A DNA stretch of 64,000 nt, taken from assembly GCF_900115165.1 (NCBI RefSeq), contig NZ_FOVP01000004.1:167454-231453 (forward strand), written 5' to 3'. The translations under genes were made by a program, and so were the position numbers. This stretch comes from Roseovarius lutimaris. GTDB taxonomy: Bacteria; Pseudomonadota; Alphaproteobacteria; Rhodobacterales; Rhodobacteraceae. A model generated the notes under the pieces. The model was not told the origin of the DNA. It saw only the letters and a program-made list of their open reading frames with translations, and searched no databases. Position 1 is the stretch's first letter; every line of letters begins with the position of its first letter. Positions 62,992-64,000 of this stretch are shown here, piece after piece.

Positions 62992-63609
62992 ATGGCTCTG
63001 ACTGATCTGAAAATCCGCAAGGCAAAGCCCAAGGGAAAGCAGTACAAGGTCTACGATGCCCAAGGCTTGTTTGTGTTAGTAAAGCCCAATGGGTCAAAGC
63101 TATGGCGACAAAAATACAAGCATCTGGGTAAAGAACGCTTGGTGACCCACGGTTCGTACCCGGACGTATCGCTACGGGAAGCCAGAGCTAGGCGGGACGT
63201 GATCAGCGCGCAACTGGTGAGTGGAGTTGATCCCGCCGTCCAAAAACGTCTGGACCAGATTGAAGCTGAAACCCAAGCCCGCACCACCTTCCTGCTGGTG
63301 GCTGAAGAGTTCATCCAGCAAGCCTATGACAGAGAGTTGGCTGCCGCCACGATGCGCAAGAAAGTCTGGCACATCCACACGCTGGCTGAGGCGTTGCACC
63401 ACCGTCCGATCAATGAGATCACCTCGGCGGAAATCCTCCATTTGCTGAAGAAGGTCGAACACAGCGGACGCCGCGAGACCGCCAAGAAGCTGCGTGGTAC
63501 CCTCTCGGGGGTGTTTCGGTTGGCGATTGTGACGTTGCGGGCGGAAAATGATCCGACCTTAGCTGTGCGAGGTGCGTTGTTGCCGGTTAAGGTTGTTGAA
63601 TGTCACTGA
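62992..63609 (+). pseudogene. P4-type tyrosine integrase, truncated by IS110 insertion
   Basis: Site-specific recombinase fragment of 205 residues from the ATG at 62992 (GGAGG upstream). The DUF4102 arm-binding domain (about 1-85: LTDLKIRKAKPKGKQYKVYD, then LWRQKYKHLGKERLVTHGSYP) and the core-binding domain (about 98-195) are present. The frame then leaves the family after RGALLPVKV and stops at VECH. The catalytic domain (R..HxxR..Y) is missing, and IS110 sequence begins right there, so the integrase is inactivated. Orientation toward the tRNA matches a tRNA-Leu-integrated island. Confidence 0.88.
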
Positions 63610-64000
63610 GAACTGATGGGGTGGATACCCCCTCCCGACGGCATCGCAATGTGCCAAGGTGATGTGGGTCACATCACTGATAGAAGGAAGCATCCATGGA
63701 ACAAGTTCCCATTGTTGGGTTAGATTTGGCAAAGCGGGTTTTCCAGGTTCACGGCGCCACGGCTGATGGCGGCATTGTTATTCGCAAAAAGCTGTCTCGG
63801 GGCCAGGTGTTGGCATTTTTCGCGGACCTGCCGCCCTGCGTAGTTGCTATGGAGGCCTGTGCTACAGCCCATTACTGGGCCCGTGAAATAGGTGCTTTGG
63901 GACACAATGTGCGGCTGGTGCCACCTGCCTACGTTAAGCCTTTCGTAAAGCGCCAAAAGAATGATGCCGCTGATGCAGAAGCCATAGCCGAAGCAGCCAG
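63600..64000 (+). mobile_element. IS110-family insertion element, left part
   Basis: Sequence changes character after the integrase is interrupted (about 63590-63610). The short non-coding end of under 100 bp holds GGGGT-GGAT-ACCCC (63619-63632) and a perfect GTGATGTG / CACATCAC repeat (63659-63677) before the transposase. The exact left end cannot be set without the other end, which is outside the window. Confidence 0.7.
63696..64000 (+). CDS. IS110-family transposase, N-terminal part (cut by window end)
   Basis: About 101 residues of a DEDD transposase starting at an ATG with AAGGAAG upstream. The RuvC-like acidic residues are visible: Asp in IVGLDLAKRVFQVHG (residue 10), Glu in VVAMEACATAHYW (near 52), and Asp pair in KNDAADAEAIAEA (near 90-93). 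The C-terminal Ser-containing Tnp domain lies beyond the window. The short upstream end suits the IS1111 subgroup, whose longer non-coding end is downstream. Confidence 0.93.
   Translation, partial: MEQVPIVGLDLAKRVFQVHGATADGGIVIRKKLSRGQVLAFFADLPPCVVAMEACATAHYWAREIGALGHNVRLVPPAYVKPFVKRQKNDAADAEAIAEAA

Noticed and set aside
1..64000. CRISPR array, toxin-antitoxin, restriction or phage-defence genes
   Set aside because: I looked on both strands and found no regular spacer repeats and no recognisable defence or toxin genes in the window.

Overview
The window reads as chromosome of a marine alphaproteobacterium of the Rhodobacteraceae/Roseobacter group. The evidence is the high GC content, the density of ABC and DMT transporters, an ectoine/hydroxyectoine catabolic set of the DoeA/EutB/EutC type, glycolate oxidase glcDEF, an mbfA gene with an Irr-type iron box, and the gltBD, uppP, NDUFA9-like, tRNA-Leu order. 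The genus cannot be fixed from the sequence alone. Almost the whole window is tightly packed with 4-bp ATGA overlaps; only the last ~1.7 kb is accessory DNA.

Layout. 1-3.7 kb: end of a DUF4159/glutamine-amidotransferase-like membrane module and two small unknowns. 3.7-7.7 kb: glycolate oxidase glcDEF. 7.7-10 kb: two tandem secreted trypsin-like proteases, then an hsp20 gene with a sigma-32-type promoter and a ROSE-like RNA thermometer. 10-18 kb: a four-module META-domain envelope protein, succinate-semialdehyde dehydrogenase, two alpha/beta hydrolases, an MFS carrier, an ornithine-cyclodeaminase homologue and a DMT exporter. 18-22 kb: UPF0178, soluble transhydrogenase, S-formylglutathione hydrolase and an AEC carrier. 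22-24 kb: mbfA with its iron box, a 52-residue secreted peptide gene behind three 16-bp operator-like repeats, and a TetR regulator.

24-45 kb is a nitrogenous-solute catabolism region. A polyamine-type ABC importer with two enlarged permeases sits downstream of doeD, doeC, doeX, eutC and eutB, and doeA is divergent. Next come a second class III aminotransferase, a GntR regulator, a complete PotFGHI-type importer and a PuuB-like oxidase. The first set should open the ectoine ring (DoeA) and pass diaminobutyrate via DoeD and DoeC to aspartate. The deacetylase gene doeB and eutA are not in the window. The second set fits putrescine uptake and oxidation.

45-62 kb is housekeeping: msrA/msrB with a divergent exported glutathione peroxidase, threonine degradation (tdh-kbl), an orphan HyuA-type hydantoinase, queG, a GST, mtgA, gltBD, uppP and an NDUFA9-like protein. 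62.2-64 kb is a tRNA-Leu(CAG) integration site: paired GGGGTAC boxes, an IS200/IS605-type insertion whose tnpA start lies in a 27-bp perfect palindrome, a P4-type integrase truncated after about 205 residues, and the start of an IS110-family element running off the window.
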